Assembly (NCBI GenBank): GCA_900473795.1
Contig: UCMT01000057.1
Span: 1 to 64,000 of the forward strand
Length of the DNA stretch: 64,000 nt
Direction: 5' to 3'
Origin: Hyphomicrobiales bacterium
Lineage (GTDB): Bacteria; Pseudomonadota; Alphaproteobacteria; Rhizobiales; Rhizobiaceae
Positions 1 to 9,803 of the stretch are shown here, piece by piece. The notes beneath the pieces were generated by a model. The model was not told the origin of the DNA and did not search any database. It saw only the letters and a list, made by a program, of their open reading frames with translations. Numbering within the stretch: position 1 is the stretch's first letter; the number at the start of each line of letters is the position of its first letter. Position numbers and translations under genes: made by a program.

Positions 1-288
1 TACATGTCAAAGTCGGATAAGATAGATTATGGAACATACTTGTATTGCGGTTTTCCTGAATGGCGATTTATTCCGTTGTTAAAAACTGCCATGCCGCTGC
101 AAAGACTTCGCGCTCGTCTATGCGTTGGCCACCCCCACAAGCAGCGGCTGGACATCATGGCACTGTCGACCACTCATCCTGGTTGGCAGCTTTGTCCTCT
201 ATGGTGCCTATTCGTCTTTTTTGTTGTATGTTGCTGGATGTCTCGCGGTGTCGATGTGACAACAGCTTAGCTGTCAATTGCCCCGAGC
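1..288. other. No gene recognised
   Basis: The stretch before the first tRNA shows no ORF with a recognisable protein, ribosome-binding site or codon bias. A short inverted repeat (ACAGCTTAGCTGT, around 261-273) lies just upstream of the tRNA. It may hold the tRNA promoter, but no clear -35/-10 pair was identified. Confidence 0.4.
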
Positions 289-363
289 GCGCCCATCGTC
301 TAGTGGTCAGGACGCCGCCCTCTCACGGCGGCAACACGGGTTCGAGTCCCGTTGGGCGTACCA
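289..363 (+). tRNA. tRNA-Glu (CTC)
   Basis: The sequence folds as a standard cloverleaf. The 7-bp acceptor stem begins GCGCCCA and pairs with TGGGCGT. The anticodon loop CTCTCAC carries CTC on a GC-rich stem, the T loop GTTCGAGTC is present, and CCA is encoded at 361-363. It reads GAG codons. It stands alone, about 170 bases upstream of purC. Confidence 0.95.
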
Positions 364-536
364 AAGGCAATGCTGTCACCAGCGAACGATCCAGGCACGC
401 GGTTGTCGAACGGCATTCTTTCGAAGCGCACCCGCATTGCATCTGGAGTACCGAATTGTTGCGGCCTCCGCTTGACCATCGCCGTCCTCAAGGCTTAAGC
501 GACACCAATCTCAACCGTCAGCGAAAGACCGACCCG

Positions 537-1490
537 ATGAGCGATTTGCGCATTCTTTCAGACGCTTTCATTCCCGAATTGCCGGGACGCTACAAGGGCA
601 AGGTTCGCGAGAACTACGATCTGCCGGATGGCCGCCGGATCATCATTGCGACAGATCGGCTGAGCGCGTTCGACGTGATCCTGACCGCGATCCCGTTCAA
701 GGGCCATGTACTGACGCAGACGGCGCGTTACTGGTTCGAGGAAACGGCCGATATCTGCCCGAACCACGTCATCGACTATCCGGATCCCAATGTCGTCGTC
801 GGCACGAGGCTCGATATCCTGCCGGTAGAAATTGTCGTGCGTGGTTATCTTGCCGGCACGACCAGCACGTCGATCCTGACCAAATACCGCAATGGCGAAC
901 GCGAGATGTACGGCATGCGGCTGCCGGACGGCCTGAAGGACAACGAGAAGCTGCCGCAGCCGATCATCACGCCGACCAGCAAGGCCTTCGACGGCGGCCA
1001 TGACGAGCCGTTGTCTGCCGCTGACATCCTGTCGCAGAAACTGCTGACGCCGGAACAATGGGAAACCGTATCACGCTACGCGCTGGCGCTGTTTCAGCGC
1101 GGCCAGGAGCGCGCTGCCGAACGTGGCCTCATTCTCGTCGATACCAAATATGAATTCGGCACCGACAAGGACGGCCGTATCGTTCTTGCCGACGAGATCC
1201 ACACGCCCGACAGCAGCCGTTACTGGATTGCCGAGAGCTACGCGGAAAGCTTTGCCTCCGGCGCGCGGCCGAAGAGCTTCGACAAGGATTTCGTGCGTGC
1301 CTGGGTGACCGAACGGTGCGATCCCTACAAGGACCCGATCCCGGAAATTCCGGCCGATCTCGTCGAACAGACCTCGAAAGTCTATATCGAGGCTTACGAG
1401 ACAATCACCGGCCAGCGTTTCGTGGCGGATCTTTCCGGTACCACCGTTCTCGATCGTATCCGGCGCAACCTGCAGCCTTATTTCAGCTGA
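537..1490 (+). CDS. purC: Phosphoribosylaminoimidazole-succinocarboxamide synthase
   Basis: SAICAR synthetase joins CAIR and aspartate using ATP in purine biosynthesis, in the cytoplasm. The 317-residue protein shows the family opening [13 protein letters not shown] (ATP-binding strand), then TDRLSAFD, the VRGYLAGT segment and DTKYEFG. It is the longer form of about 300 residues, unlike the roughly 250-residue PurC usually found in purCSQL operons; rhizobia often carry both, so this may be a second copy. The frame is open further upstream through the tRNA, but homology starts at the ATG before SDLRI, so that start is used. The 3' end overlaps the convergent MBL hydrolase gene by 8 bases. Confidence 0.93.
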   Translation: MSDLRILSDAFIPELPGRYKGKVRENYDLPDGRRIIIATDRLSAFDVILTAIPFKGHVLTQTARYWFEETADICPNHVIDYPDPNVVVGTRLDILPVEIVVRGYLAGTTSTSILTKYRNGEREMYGMRLPDGLKDNEKLPQPIITPTSKAFDGGHDEPLSAADILSQKLLTPEQWETVSRYALALFQRGQERAAERGLILVDTKYEFGTDKDGRIVLADEIHTPDSSRYWIAESYAESFASGARPKSFDKDFVRAWVTERCDPYKDPIPEIPADLVEQTSKVYIEAYETITGQRFVADLSGTTVLDRIRRNLQPYFS

Positions 1491-2319
1491 TCGACCCGAC
1501 CTCGCCGGTCACGTCGAATTCGAGCCGCATCCCGTCATAGGCCGGCTCGACATGATCCGGCGTCTCGCGCATCAGCGTCTCGTAGTCGAGCGGCGTATGC
1601 ATGTGGGTCAGCACGGCCTGTTTCGGGGCGAAGCGTTCGATCCAGCCGAGCGACTGTTCGACCGACAGATGGCTTGGGTGGAACTTGTATTGCAAGGTGT
1701 CGATCACCAGCGCATCGAGCCCCGACAGCTTGTCGATCGTGTCCTGCGGGAACCCGCTGACATCGCTGCAATAGGCAAAATCGCCGATGCGAAAACCGAG
1801 GGAGACGATGCTGCCGTGGTGCTGCAGCAGCGGTTGAAAGACGATGGCACCGCCTGCGCCGGGGATCGTGATTTCCGGCAGCGACGGATCGATGATCTTC
1901 GCCTCGACGATCGGTGGATAGCTGCTGCCGGGCGGCGTTTCCAGGCAGTAGCGAAAGGCTTCGCGAATGCGGTCCAGCGTTGCCGCATCGCTCCAGATCG
2001 GCATGCGTTTGCTGGTGTGCTGGACGTAGCCGCGCAGGTCGTCGATACCGTGGATATGGTCGGCATGCGCATGGCTGTAGAATACCGCATCCACATTCTC
2101 GACCTTTGCCGCGATCATATGTGCGCGGAAATCCGGTCCTGTATCGATGACAACAGTCGTCGTTCCGCCGTCTAGACCAATCTGCTCCACAAGCAAGGAT
2201 GCACGCGTGCGGCGGTTTTTGGGATTGGTCGGGTCGCAGGCACCCCAGTCGCCATTGATGCGCGGTACGCCCGGAGACGAGCCGCAGCCGAGAATGGTGA
2301 AGACCCGCCTCGCCGCCAC
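1483..2319 (-). CDS. MBL-fold metallo-hydrolase, PhnP-like
   Basis: This 278-residue metallo-beta-lactamase-fold protein has the metal motif HAHADH at about residues 83-88 and an early [10 protein letters not shown] segment. It resembles the PhnP / RNase Z-like phosphodiesterase branch, so it probably hydrolyses a phosphodiester or related small molecule in the cytoplasm; the substrate is unknown. The chosen start is GTG, one base after the tatD stop codon. The frame is open upstream, but that part lies inside tatD and looks like shadow. It is the last gene of the metG-tatD-MBL run, and this adjacency is common in Rhizobiaceae. Confidence 0.85.
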   Translation of the reverse strand: MAARRVFTILGCGSSPGVPRINGDWGACDPTNPKNRRTRASLLVEQIGLDGGTTTVVIDTGPDFRAHMIAAKVENVDAVFYSHAHADHIHGIDDLRGYVQHTSKRMPIWSDAATLDRIREAFRYCLETPPGSSYPPIVEAKIIDPSLPEITIPGAGGAIVFQPLLQHHGSIVSLGFRIGDFAYCSDVSGFPQDTIDKLSGLDALVIDTLQYKFHPSHLSVEQSLGWIERFAPKQAVLTHMHTPLDYETLMRETPDHVEPAYDGMRLEFDVTGEVGSIS

Positions 2320-2320
2320 G

Positions 2321-3100
2321 TCAGAGCCTCGGCATCTTCGAGAAAACGCGGAAGGCGTTTTCGGTGGTGATCGTCGCGATCTCTTCCGTCGAAACCCCGA
2401 TCGTCTCGGCCAGGACCTGCGCCGTATGGGCGACATAGGCGGGTTCGTTGCGTTTTCCCCGGAATGGCTTCGGCGCCAGATAGGGTGCGTCGGTTTCGAC
2501 GATCATCCGGTCGTGCGGCACCGTCTTGGCGATCTCGCGCAGTTCCTCCGACTTTGGAAAGGTCAGGATACCGGAGAAGGAAACATAGCCGCCGAGCTCG
2601 ACGCCGACACGTGCCAGCTCCGGACCGGAAGAGAAGCAGTGCAAAAGGAAAGGGAAGGACCCCTTCCCTGTTTCCTCGGTCAGGATCGCTGCCATGTCCT
2701 CGTCCGCCGAGCGGCTATGGATCACCAGCGGCAGACCGGTTTCCCGCGCGGCGGCGATATGGCGGCGCAGGCCGATCGCCTGCGCATCCCGCGGCGCATT
2801 GTCGTAGAAATAATCGAGCCCGGCCTCGCCGATCGCCACGACCTTGGGATGCGCCGAAAGCCGCACCAGGTCGGCCGTCTCGATATCCAGTTCCTCGTCG
2901 GCGTTGTGCGGATGCGTGCCGACCGAGCAGAACACGTTGGCATAGCTTTCCGCGATGCCAAGGATCGTCTCGAACTTCTTCACACGCGTCGAAATGGTGA
3001 TCATCTGGCCGACACCGGCCGCGCGGGCGCGCTCGATGATCGCGTCGCGCTCGGCCTCGAAATCCGGAAAATCCAGATGGCAATGGGTATCGATCAGCAT
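2321..3100 (-). CDS. tatD: TatD family metal-dependent hydrolase (DNase)
   Basis: This is a 259-residue TIM-barrel hydrolase of the amidohydrolase-like TatD family, which acts as a 3'-5' exonuclease or DNase in characterised members. The first metal ligands are the HCH of DTHCHLDF at residues 6-8. GEAGLDYFY, HSRSADED and ETDAPYLAP follow in family order. The start is the ATG before LIDTHCH; the longer upstream frame overlaps the end of metG. It follows metG by 10 bases and precedes the MBL gene by 1 base, so the three are probably co-transcribed and translationally coupled. Confidence 0.93.
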   Translation of the reverse strand: MLIDTHCHLDFPDFEAERDAIIERARAAGVGQMITISTRVKKFETILGIAESYANVFCSVGTHPHNADEELDIETADLVRLSAHPKVVAIGEAGLDYFYDNAPRDAQAIGLRRHIAAARETGLPLVIHSRSADEDMAAILTEETGKGSFPFLLHCFSSGPELARVGVELGGYVSFSGILTFPKSEELREIAKTVPHDRMIVETDAPYLAPKPFRGKRNEPAYVAHTAQVLAETIGVSTEEIATITTENAFRVFSKMPRL

Positions 3101-3110
3101 TCGCGCGTCC

Positions 3111-4661
3111 TTACGCTTCCGGCGCGACGTAGCGCGGGAACACCGGCTTCGGCGCCTCCAGAGCCGTTCCTGCGACCAGACGCCCCGCTTCGCCAAGAGA
3201 CGCGAAATCGCGCTTGTCGGCCGCAACGGCAACGAGGTCGAGCAGCTTTCCGGCCGATTCCGGCATGAACGGCTGCAGCAGGATGGCAATCTGGCGCACG
3301 ACGTCGGCCGTGACGTAAAGCACGGTCGCCATGCGGGCCGGATCGGTTTTCTTCAACGCCCACGGTTCCTGGCCGGCGAAATAGCGGTCGGCCTCGGAAA
3401 CCACCGCAATGATGGAGGTCAGCGCCCGATGGATCATCAACGTGTTCATGTCGTCGCGCGTCGAGGCATGCAGCGCGTCCGCCGATGCCAGCATCGCCTT
3501 GTCCTCTTCGGTCAGCGCTCCGCATTCGGGAATCTGCCCGTCGCAATTCTTGACGATCATCGACAGCGAACGGCTGGCGAGGTTACCGATGCCGTTGGCG
3601 AGGTCGGAATTGATCCGGGTCGCGATCCCCTCCTCGCTGTAGCTGCCGTCCTGGCCGAAGGAGACTTCGCGCAGGAAGAAATAGCGGATCTGGTCGAGGC
3701 CGAAATGCTCGACCAGATTGAAGGGGTCGACGACATTTCCGAGCGACTTCGACATCTTCTCGCCCTTGTTGAGCAGGAAGCCATGCGCAAAGACCTTCTT
3801 CGGCAAAGGCAGGCCGGCCGACATCAGGAAGGCGGGCCAGTAGACCGCGTGAAAGCGAATGATGTCCTTGCCGATCATGTGGATATTCGCCGGCCAGTAT
3901 TTCGCCCGCGGCCCCTCCGGATCGGTGAGATAGCCGGTCGCAGTGATGTAGTTGGTCAGCGCGTCGACCCAGACATACATGACATGAGAGGGATCGTTCG
4001 GAACCGGAATACCCCAGTCGAACGTCGTGCGCGACATGGAGAGGTCCTTGAGGCCTGATTTCACGAACGAAATCACCTCGTTGCGGCGCTCGGCGGGGCC
4101 GATGAAGTCCGGGTTTTCTTCATAGTGTTTGAGTAGCCTGTCCTGATAGGCGGAAAGCTTGAAGAAGTAGCTCGCCTCCTCCACCCATTCGACCGGCGTC
4201 CCTTGCGGTCCGTAGCGGACGCCGTCGGCGCGCAGTTCTGTCTCGCCTTCCTGGTAGTAGGCCTCGTCGCGCACCGAATACCAGCCGGAATAGCTGTCCT
4301 TGTAAAGGTCGCCCGCCTCGCCCATGCGGATCCAGATATTCTTCACGGCTTCGTGGTGGCGCTTCTCGGTCGTGCGAATGAAATCATCATTCGAGGCATT
4401 GAGGAGAACGGCCATTTTCTGGAACTCGGCCGAGTTGCGGTCGGCCAGTTCCTGGGCCGAAATGCCTTCCTTGCGGGCCGTCTGCTGCATCTTCTGGCCG
4501 TGTTCGTCCGTCCCCGTCAGGAAGAAAACGTCGCGCCCGTCCAGCCGCTGGTAGCGGGCCATCGCATCCGTCGCAATCAACTCATAGGCGTGGCCGATAT
4601 GCGGCTTGCCATTCGGGTAGGAAATCGCGGTGGTGATGTAAAACGGGGACGTGTCGGTCAT
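3111..4661 (-). CDS. metG: Methionyl-tRNA synthetase
   Basis: This class I aminoacyl-tRNA synthetase charges tRNA-Met. HIGH is at residues 21-24, KMSKS at 302-306 and the TGTDEHG segment at 50-56. At 516 residues it is the short MetG form: it has no C-terminal EMAP/Trbp111-like tRNA-binding domain, and the zinc-knuckle cysteines of the E. coli type are not seen. It is the first gene of the metG-tatD-MBL run and follows tmk and holB on the same strand, separated from them by the opposite-strand MazG-like gene. Confidence 0.96.
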   Translation of the reverse strand: MTDTSPFYITTAISYPNGKPHIGHAYELIATDAMARYQRLDGRDVFFLTGTDEHGQKMQQTARKEGISAQELADRNSAEFQKMAVLLNASNDDFIRTTEKRHHEAVKNIWIRMGEAGDLYKDSYSGWYSVRDEAYYQEGETELRADGVRYGPQGTPVEWVEEASYFFKLSAYQDRLLKHYEENPDFIGPAERRNEVISFVKSGLKDLSMSRTTFDWGIPVPNDPSHVMYVWVDALTNYITATGYLTDPEGPRAKYWPANIHMIGKDIIRFHAVYWPAFLMSAGLPLPKKVFAHGFLLNKGEKMSKSLGNVVDPFNLVEHFGLDQIRYFFLREVSFGQDGSYSEEGIATRINSDLANGIGNLASRSLSMIVKNCDGQIPECGALTEEDKAMLASADALHASTRDDMNTLMIHRALTSIIAVVSEADRYFAGQEPWALKKTDPARMATVLYVTADVVRQIAILLQPFMPESAGKLLDLVAVAADKRDFASLGEAGRLVAGTALEAPKPVFPRYVAPEA

Positions 4662-4863
4662 GATCGGGTTTCGGCCTGTGTCTGATCTTTTGGTGTCTGG
4701 CTATTAGCGCATCCCATGGCCGGATGAAACAGTGCGCCCTCAGAAAAGCTGTCCGCGCCTGTCCGCACGCAGCAATTCTCGGATGTCGCTTCCAAACGCG
4801 CGTGCATCTTGACAAGCCGCATTCGCAACTGAACATTCAGTGAACGAAATGGAGATTCCTTTC

Positions 4864-5181
4864 ATGTTGAAACAGCTCGGCGCGGCATTTTCCCTTGCCT
4901 CGGCAGCCTACGCCGACATGCACCAGATCGAGCGGGACCGGGACTGGTTCGTCCTCAAGATGCATGAGGAGCTTGGTGAACTCACCCAGATCTGGAACAG
5001 GCTGGCCGGCCGTGGACGTTTGAAGGGGCAATCGGCAGAGGATCTGCAACGCGCTCTTTCCGACGAAACGGCCGATCTTCTTGGCCATATCCTGCTCTTT
5101 GCCGAACAGAACCATATCGATCTTGCCGCCGCGATCGAACGCAAGTGGAAGTTCAGGCCGCCGGAAGGGACTCAGTCTTGA
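4864..5181 (+). CDS. MazG-like nucleotide pyrophosphohydrolase
   Basis: A 105-residue all-alpha NTP-PPase-type protein. It shows the MazG/HisE-like metal-binding pattern EELGEL followed by DETADLLGHILLF. Such proteins hydrolyse nucleoside triphosphates to monophosphates, often as house-cleaning enzymes; the substrate here is unknown. Two earlier in-frame ATGs exist (4840, 4849), but 4864 is preceded by GGAG at good spacing. It is the only plus-strand gene in this block, and its end overlaps the convergent end of holB by 29 bases. Confidence 0.75.
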   Translation: MLKQLGAAFSLASAAYADMHQIERDRDWFVLKMHEELGELTQIWNRLAGRGRLKGQSAEDLQRALSDETADLLGHILLFAEQNHIDLAAAIERKWKFRPPEGTQS

Positions 5182-6196
5182 TGTCGTCAAGGATCGAAAG
5201 CACGGTCTGCTTGCGATCGAGATTATAGGCCTGCGCCAGGGACAGCCGCTCGGCGATGGTCGCCGACAGCCGCGCGAAGCGTTCCGCCCGGGCGATGTCG
5301 CCGGCAACAGCCGCCTGTCGCGCCGCCCGCATGATATGCTCGCTGACCAGCGCCGAAAAGAAATCGAAAATGGTCTCGTTGTCCTTGGCCGACAGAACAT
5401 CGGCGAGCTTGTGCATGTCTCTGCGGATCGCCGGACCCTGCCCCGCGAGGATCGCCTCAAAGGCGGTCATGATATCGAGACCGCCATAATTGATCAGCTT
5501 CAACGCTTCCGACACGCTGCCGTCTGCCGCCGCGAGCACCTTTTGCGCGTCCGGACCGGAGAGGTCAATGCCGAGATGGGTCAGCGCGTCGCGCAAGGCG
5601 TCTGGTGCGAGCGGCTTCAGCTGCAGCGGCAGGCAGCGCGAACGGATCGTCGGCAGCAGTTTGCCGGGCGCATGGGTCAGCACCAGGAACAGCGAGCGCT
5701 TCGGCGGCTCCTCGAGAATTTTCAGGATTGCGTTGGCGGCATTGCGGTTGAGATCGTCGGCCGGATCGACGACGACGATGCGCCAGTTGCCCGTCCCGGA
5801 CGTCTGTGAGAAGAACTTGCCGGCCCGGCGCACCTCGTCGACGGTGATGGCGCTCTTGACCTTGCCGGTCTTGTCGTCGACCGGCCGCGTCAGATGCAAA
5901 AGGTTGTGCGACGCCCCTGAAGCGATCTGCCGGCTGACGATGGCGGTGGGATCGGGATCGGTGAGCTCCGCCGGCGCCAGCGACGGCTCTGGATGTGTCA
6001 GCACATGGTTGGCGAAGCGGAAGGCAAGCGTTGCCTTGCCGATGCCCGCCGGCCCTTCGATGAGGATGGCATGGTGCCCCTTCCCCGACCGGTAGCTTTG
6101 CGCCAGAAAATGCTCCGCTTCGGCATGACCGAAGAGCTTGGTATTTTCGGCTGGCGGAACAGCACCATCCAGGACGTCAAATCGATCGCTGCTCAT
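5153..6196 (-). CDS. holB: DNA polymerase III subunit delta'
   Basis: This is the clamp-loader delta' subunit (347 residues), which helps open and load the beta clamp. A Walker A-like segment GPAGIGKA is at residues 48-55, followed by WRIVVVDPADDLNRNAANAILKILEEPP and the SRC (sensor 1 region) motif RSRCLPL, all typical of alphaproteobacterial HolB. It overlaps tmk upstream by 4 bases, the usual tmk-holB arrangement. The 3' end overlaps the convergent MazG-like gene. Confidence 0.94.
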   Translation of the reverse strand: MSSDRFDVLDGAVPPAENTKLFGHAEAEHFLAQSYRSGKGHHAILIEGPAGIGKATLAFRFANHVLTHPEPSLAPAELTDPDPTAIVSRQIASGASHNLLHLTRPVDDKTGKVKSAITVDEVRRAGKFFSQTSGTGNWRIVVVDPADDLNRNAANAILKILEEPPKRSLFLVLTHAPGKLLPTIRSRCLPLQLKPLAPDALRDALTHLGIDLSGPDAQKVLAAADGSVSEALKLINYGGLDIMTAFEAILAGQGPAIRRDMHKLADVLSAKDNETIFDFFSALVSEHIMRAARQAAVAGDIARAERFARLSATIAERLSLAQAYNLDRKQTVLSILDDIKTESLPAA

Positions 6197-6891
6197 TGCG
6201 CCGCTTCCGTTTCCGGTCCATCGCCACCCGTGGACAGCAGCGGCTCGACAATCGCAAGCACCGCGGCGGCAATGTCGCTGGCGCTCGCTGCCGCATCGAC
6301 AACATGGCAGCGCCGCGGATAGGCTCTGGCGATATCAAGGAAAGCCTCGCGACGCTTTTCGTGCGTTTCGAGTTCTTCTTTCTCGAACCGGTCGAGTTCG
6401 ACCTCCTCGCCGGCCGGCGCTTCCATCATAGCCGCGCGGCGGCGCACGCGCTCGAGGCCGACGGCAGCGGGAAGATCGAAGATGATGGTGCAATTCGGGG
6501 TCACGCCATTGACCGCGACCCGCTCCAGGGCCTCGATGAAGGACGGCTCCAGGTTGCCGGTCACGCCCTGATAGACGCGCGAGGAGTCCATGAACCGGTC
6601 GCACAGGACGATCGTGCCGTTCAGAAGCGCCGGCCGAATGACCTCCTCGACATGATCGCTGCGCGCGGCCGCAAAAAGAATCGCTTCCATGCGCACGCCA
6701 AACTCCTGCGCCGCGCCGGAAAGAAGCACATGCCGCACGGCCTCCGCGCCGGGAGAGCCGCCCGGCTCGCGCGTGGCCAGAACCGTGCAGCCGCGGTCAC
6801 GCAGGGAATCGGCAAGCAGGCGAATCTGGGTGGATTTTCCGGCCCCCTCGCCGCCCTCGAATGTAACGAACAGGCCTTTTCCGACTGACAC
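6193..6891 (-). CDS. tmk: Thymidylate kinase
   Basis: dTMP kinase phosphorylates dTMP to dTDP. The P-loop GGEGAGKST is at residues 13-21, REPGG follows, then the DRFMDSS segment and FDLPAAVGLERVRRR. Its 232 residues are slightly longer than E. coli Tmk (213), with an extended C-terminus. It overlaps holB by 4 bases and lies about 140 bases downstream of the carboxypeptidase gene on the same strand. Confidence 0.95.
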   Translation of the reverse strand: MSVGKGLFVTFEGGEGAGKSTQIRLLADSLRDRGCTVLATREPGGSPGAEAVRHVLLSGAAQEFGVRMEAILFAAARSDHVEEVIRPALLNGTIVLCDRFMDSSRVYQGVTGNLEPSFIEALERVAVNGVTPNCTIIFDLPAAVGLERVRRRAAMMEAPAGEEVELDRFEKEELETHEKRREAFLDIARAYPRRCHVVDAAASASDIAAAVLAIVEPLLSTGGDGPETEAAQ

Positions 6892-7034
6892 TCTTGATTC
6901 CCGTATGACCGCCGTCGCCCGCCATGGGACGGGCGCGTTTGTATTCTGGCTGCCCCGAGCGGTGCAGCGCTTGCAACTCGAATTCTGTTTAGCGGATTGT
7001 CCCGGACGGCGAAACCTTCGATGCCGTCATTTCC

Positions 7035-8189
7035 TCATAACCAGAAAAACAGCAGTTCCTGCAGCGCGTCGGCCGCCCGGCTGCTCAGCGAGCCCTCCCC
7101 CACGGCTGCTGCAGTTTCGACCGGAACCTCGCGCAGCAGCCGCGTGCCATTCCAGATCTTCAGCGTACCTGCGTGCCGACCGGTTTCCAGCGGGACGTTC
7201 AGAGGCCAGCGATAGATCACCTTGGCCGACAGGCGTTCGGGATTGTTGACGGGGACGAGCACATCGACGGGATCGCGCGTCACCAAAGTCACGTGCGATT
7301 GCGCTCCACCGTAGACCGCGGCTTCGCCGACGGCCTCGCCGGCCTCGAACAACCTCTTCCGTTCAAAGGCGGTCATCGACCAGTCGAGCACACGGCGCGT
7401 CTCCTCGATCCGCTCCTTGTCGCTTGCCAGCCCGCCGATCGCGAGAAAGACGCGCCGGCCGTTACGCTGCATCGTCGCGACCATCGAATAGCCGAAACCC
7501 TCGGCAAATCCGGTCACGAAACCATCGACGCCGATATTGGCTGCGACGAGCGGATTGCGGTTGCGCTGGAGAATCTTGTTCCACTCGAATTCCGCCTGGG
7601 AAAAATAGTGGAAAAATTCCGGGTAACGGGTGTGGATGTGCCGGGCGAGCAGCGCCATGTCGCGCATCGTGACCGTATTCTGCGGATCAGGAAGCCCGGT
7701 CGCATTGTGGAAGACTGAGGCGGTCAGTCCGAGCTCGCGGGCTTGCTCCGTCATGCGCTTGGCGAAAGCGTCCTCGCTGCCGGTCATCCCTTCTGCCAGG
7801 ATGATGCAGGCGTCGTTGGCGAACTGCACGGTCACGCCCTGGAGGAGATCGGCAACGCGGATGCGCGACTTCAAGGCGGCAAACATCGTCGAGGTGCCGG
7901 ATGGCGCGCCACCGGTCCGCCAGGCATGCTCCGAGACCGGAAATTCGGTATCGAGCGTCAGCTCGTTTTTGCGGACTGCGTCGAAGACGATCTCGGCGGT
8001 CATCAGCTTGGCCAGCGATGCCGGCGGCACCGGGGCGTTTTCATCCTTGGCAAAGAGGACCGTGCCGGTTTCGGCATCGATCAGATAGGCCTGCTTGGCC
8101 TTGGTTTCAAAGGCCTCAGCCTGCGCAGTCAAGGGCGCGCAGATGAACAACGCAACGAAAATGAAGACCGAGAACAGCCGTGCGCGCAT
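7035..8189 (-). CDS. D-alanyl-D-alanine carboxypeptidase family protein (S11), altered motifs
   Basis: A periplasmic penicillin-binding protein of the DacA/DacF type, which normally trims the terminal D-Ala of peptidoglycan stem peptides. The start at 8189 has GGAG 6 bases upstream and gives a signal peptide (residues 1-24, ending AQA). The SxxK motif SLAK is intact at 58-61. The second motif, normally SxN, reads FAN at 123-125 (codons 7823-7815). The third, normally KTG, reads VTG at 225-227 (codons 7517-7509). Family membership is clear, but catalysis may be reduced or lost. It lies between rlpA and tmk, so a cell-envelope role fits. Length 384 residues is normal. Confidence 0.88.
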   Translation of the reverse strand: MRARLFSVFIFVALFICAPLTAQAEAFETKAKQAYLIDAETGTVLFAKDENAPVPPASLAKLMTAEIVFDAVRKNELTLDTEFPVSEHAWRTGGAPSGTSTMFAALKSRIRVADLLQGVTVQFANDACIILAEGMTGSEDAFAKRMTEQARELGLTASVFHNATGLPDPQNTVTMRDMALLARHIHTRYPEFFHYFSQAEFEWNKILQRNRNPLVAANIGVDGFVTGFAEGFGYSMVATMQRNGRRVFLAIGGLASDKERIEETRRVLDWSMTAFERKRLFEAGEAVGEAAVYGGAQSHVTLVTRDPVDVLVPVNNPERLSAKVIYRWPLNVPLETGRHAGTLKIWNGTRLLREVPVETAAAVGEGSLSSRAADALQELLFFWL

Positions 8190-8319
8190 TCCAAACTCCG
8201 GTTCCTCTCCGGCCATAGCAGCCGGCTCACCGGGGATCAATCGGCGCGCCTCGGATTGGAGGATGATGCCGAAAAGTGTAAGCGGTTTTCGGACGACATC
8301 ATGCTTTACTTCTTTGATT

Positions 8320-8372
8320 CTAGAGCGGATTCAGATTTTAGGTCGATTCGACCTAAAATCATCCGGCTCTAG
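8320..8372. repeat. Intergenic palindrome, rhizobial dispersed-repeat type, probable terminator
   Basis: A nearly perfect 27-base palindrome (8334-8360, GATTTTAGGTCGA arms around one base) sits inside an outer inverted repeat, CTAGAGC / GCTCTAG (8320-8326, 8366-8372). The TAG stop codon of rlpA lies in the right outer arm. From memory, such AT-rich nested palindromes are frequent between genes in Rhizobiaceae. Here it could end rlpA transcription or stabilise its mRNA. Confidence 0.7.
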
Positions 8373-9400
8373 TGCAGGACGCTCTGGCGTTTTGCATATT
8401 CGACGATGGAATTTGGTGTCAGCGGGTTCTGGTCGACCAGAATGGCATCGAAAGCCGTTTCGGAGGTGCTGACCCGCGCTTCGACATAGGCCGCCGCATA
8501 GGCCATGTTGCCGTCGGGCAGCGGAATGTATTCCGGCCGTTCGGTCGGGATCGGCCCGATTTCCGGCAGCATGACGAAGGCGTCGAGCGCCGGCGACGCG
8601 GCAATCGGCGTTGCGGTTTCGGCAAGCGCCGTCACCGGCACGCCCATTTCCATGTTGGATTTCGAAGGCATGGTCAGCGTGCCGAGGCTGCCAGCCTGTT
8701 TGCGCAGCGGCTCGTTCGACGCAACCATCACCCCGGTTGCGATCTGTCCTTCGGGGAAGGCGTTCGGCGTCCGGTCGCCCTTCTTGATATAGGACGCCAT
8801 CAGATAGGGCATGTCGTTGCCCTCGAGCGGCGCCTTGCCGATATACTGGACGCGCACCTTGGCGCTGCCCTTGCGCTTCATGTCGAGGAAATCGGCGGTC
8901 TTGGACGAAACGTCGATGATGCGGCCCATTTCATAGGGGCCGCGATCGTTGACGCGCACCACCACCGAAGAACCGTTCTCGAGATTGGTGACGCGAGCAT
9001 AGCTCGGCAGCGGGAACGTCGGGTGGGCGGCCGACAGGTGATATTTGTCGTAGACTTCGCCATTCGCCGTCAGGCGGCCGTGAAACGCCGAACCGTACCA
9101 GGAGGACATGCCGGTCTTGTTGTAGCCGAAATCCTCCTTCGGCTGGTACCATTTGCCCTTGACCTGGTAGGGTTTGCCGACCTGGTAACGGCCGCCACCC
9201 TTGGGGATGTTGCGACCATCGGCAACCCGCGGGCTCGCCTTCACGCCATAGACCGACTCGGCAAAATATTCCTTGCTGCGCGGCTTGTCCCTTTTGACGC
9301 TTCCCGTCGATCCGCACGCCGTCAGGGCGGCGCAAACCATCGGGATGGCGGCAAAGCGTAATCCCTTGAAGAGAAGAGCCGCAGTCTGATTGGATGTCAT
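8369..9400 (-). CDS. rlpA: Septal ring lytic transglycosylase RlpA family lipoprotein
   Basis: RlpA-type double-psi beta-barrel protein, expected to cleave denuded glycan strands at the septum. The start at 9400 gives a signal ending in the lipobox LTAC with lipidated Cys29, so it is probably an outer-membrane lipoprotein. The conserved core GMSSWYGSAFHGRLTANGE, then YARVTNLENG, VVVRVNDRGPY and RIIDVS, is present in order. After the barrel comes a low-complexity region; no SPOR domain is seen. At 343 residues its size suits the family. It precedes the carboxypeptidase gene on the same strand, separated by the nested palindrome. Confidence 0.9.
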   Translation of the reverse strand: MTSNQTAALLFKGLRFAAIPMVCAALTACGSTGSVKRDKPRSKEYFAESVYGVKASPRVADGRNIPKGGGRYQVGKPYQVKGKWYQPKEDFGYNKTGMSSWYGSAFHGRLTANGEVYDKYHLSAAHPTFPLPSYARVTNLENGSSVVVRVNDRGPYEMGRIIDVSSKTADFLDMKRKGSAKVRVQYIGKAPLEGNDMPYLMASYIKKGDRTPNAFPEGQIATGVMVASNEPLRKQAGSLGTLTMPSKSNMEMGVPVTALAETATPIAASPALDAFVMLPEIGPIPTERPEYIPLPDGNMAYAAAYVEARVSTSETAFDAILVDQNPLTPNSIVEYAKRQSVLH

Positions 9401-9803
9401 GTGTCCCACAATCGCAATTCGTAAAAGCCGACCTCGGTACCCTCTCGCGCATGCCCCCACGCGAAAGAACCGGCGTCACGAAACGTAACAGTCGATTAAT
9501 CATGACAACAACGTGGCGAAATTGCGAATGGTTAACCGTGCCAGAATGGAACAATTGAAATTATGGTTTATGAATGGTTAATATTTCCTGCTGGGACCAG
9601 CAGAGAAAATCCATCTATACGATGCCGTTCTTGATTGAAAAACAGCCGTTTGAGCCAAAAGCGCGTTTTCAACACACATATTCGACAATGGTACACTGGA
9701 CGCCGACGATCGCTCCATTGGCGTCGCGGATAAAGGCGGTAATATTTGCGGATTCGGGGGTGCAGACCTTTCGCTCACCCGTTTTGGGATTGGAAGCGCG
9801 CGG
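9401..9803. other. rlpA upstream region, no gene seen
   Basis: About 400 bases between rlpA and the next candidate gene. The part near rlpA is AT-rich (around 9490-9600, with GGTTAA and AATTATGG stretches) and probably holds the rlpA promoter. ORFs here lack a ribosome-binding site and recognisable sequence. Confidence 0.4.
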
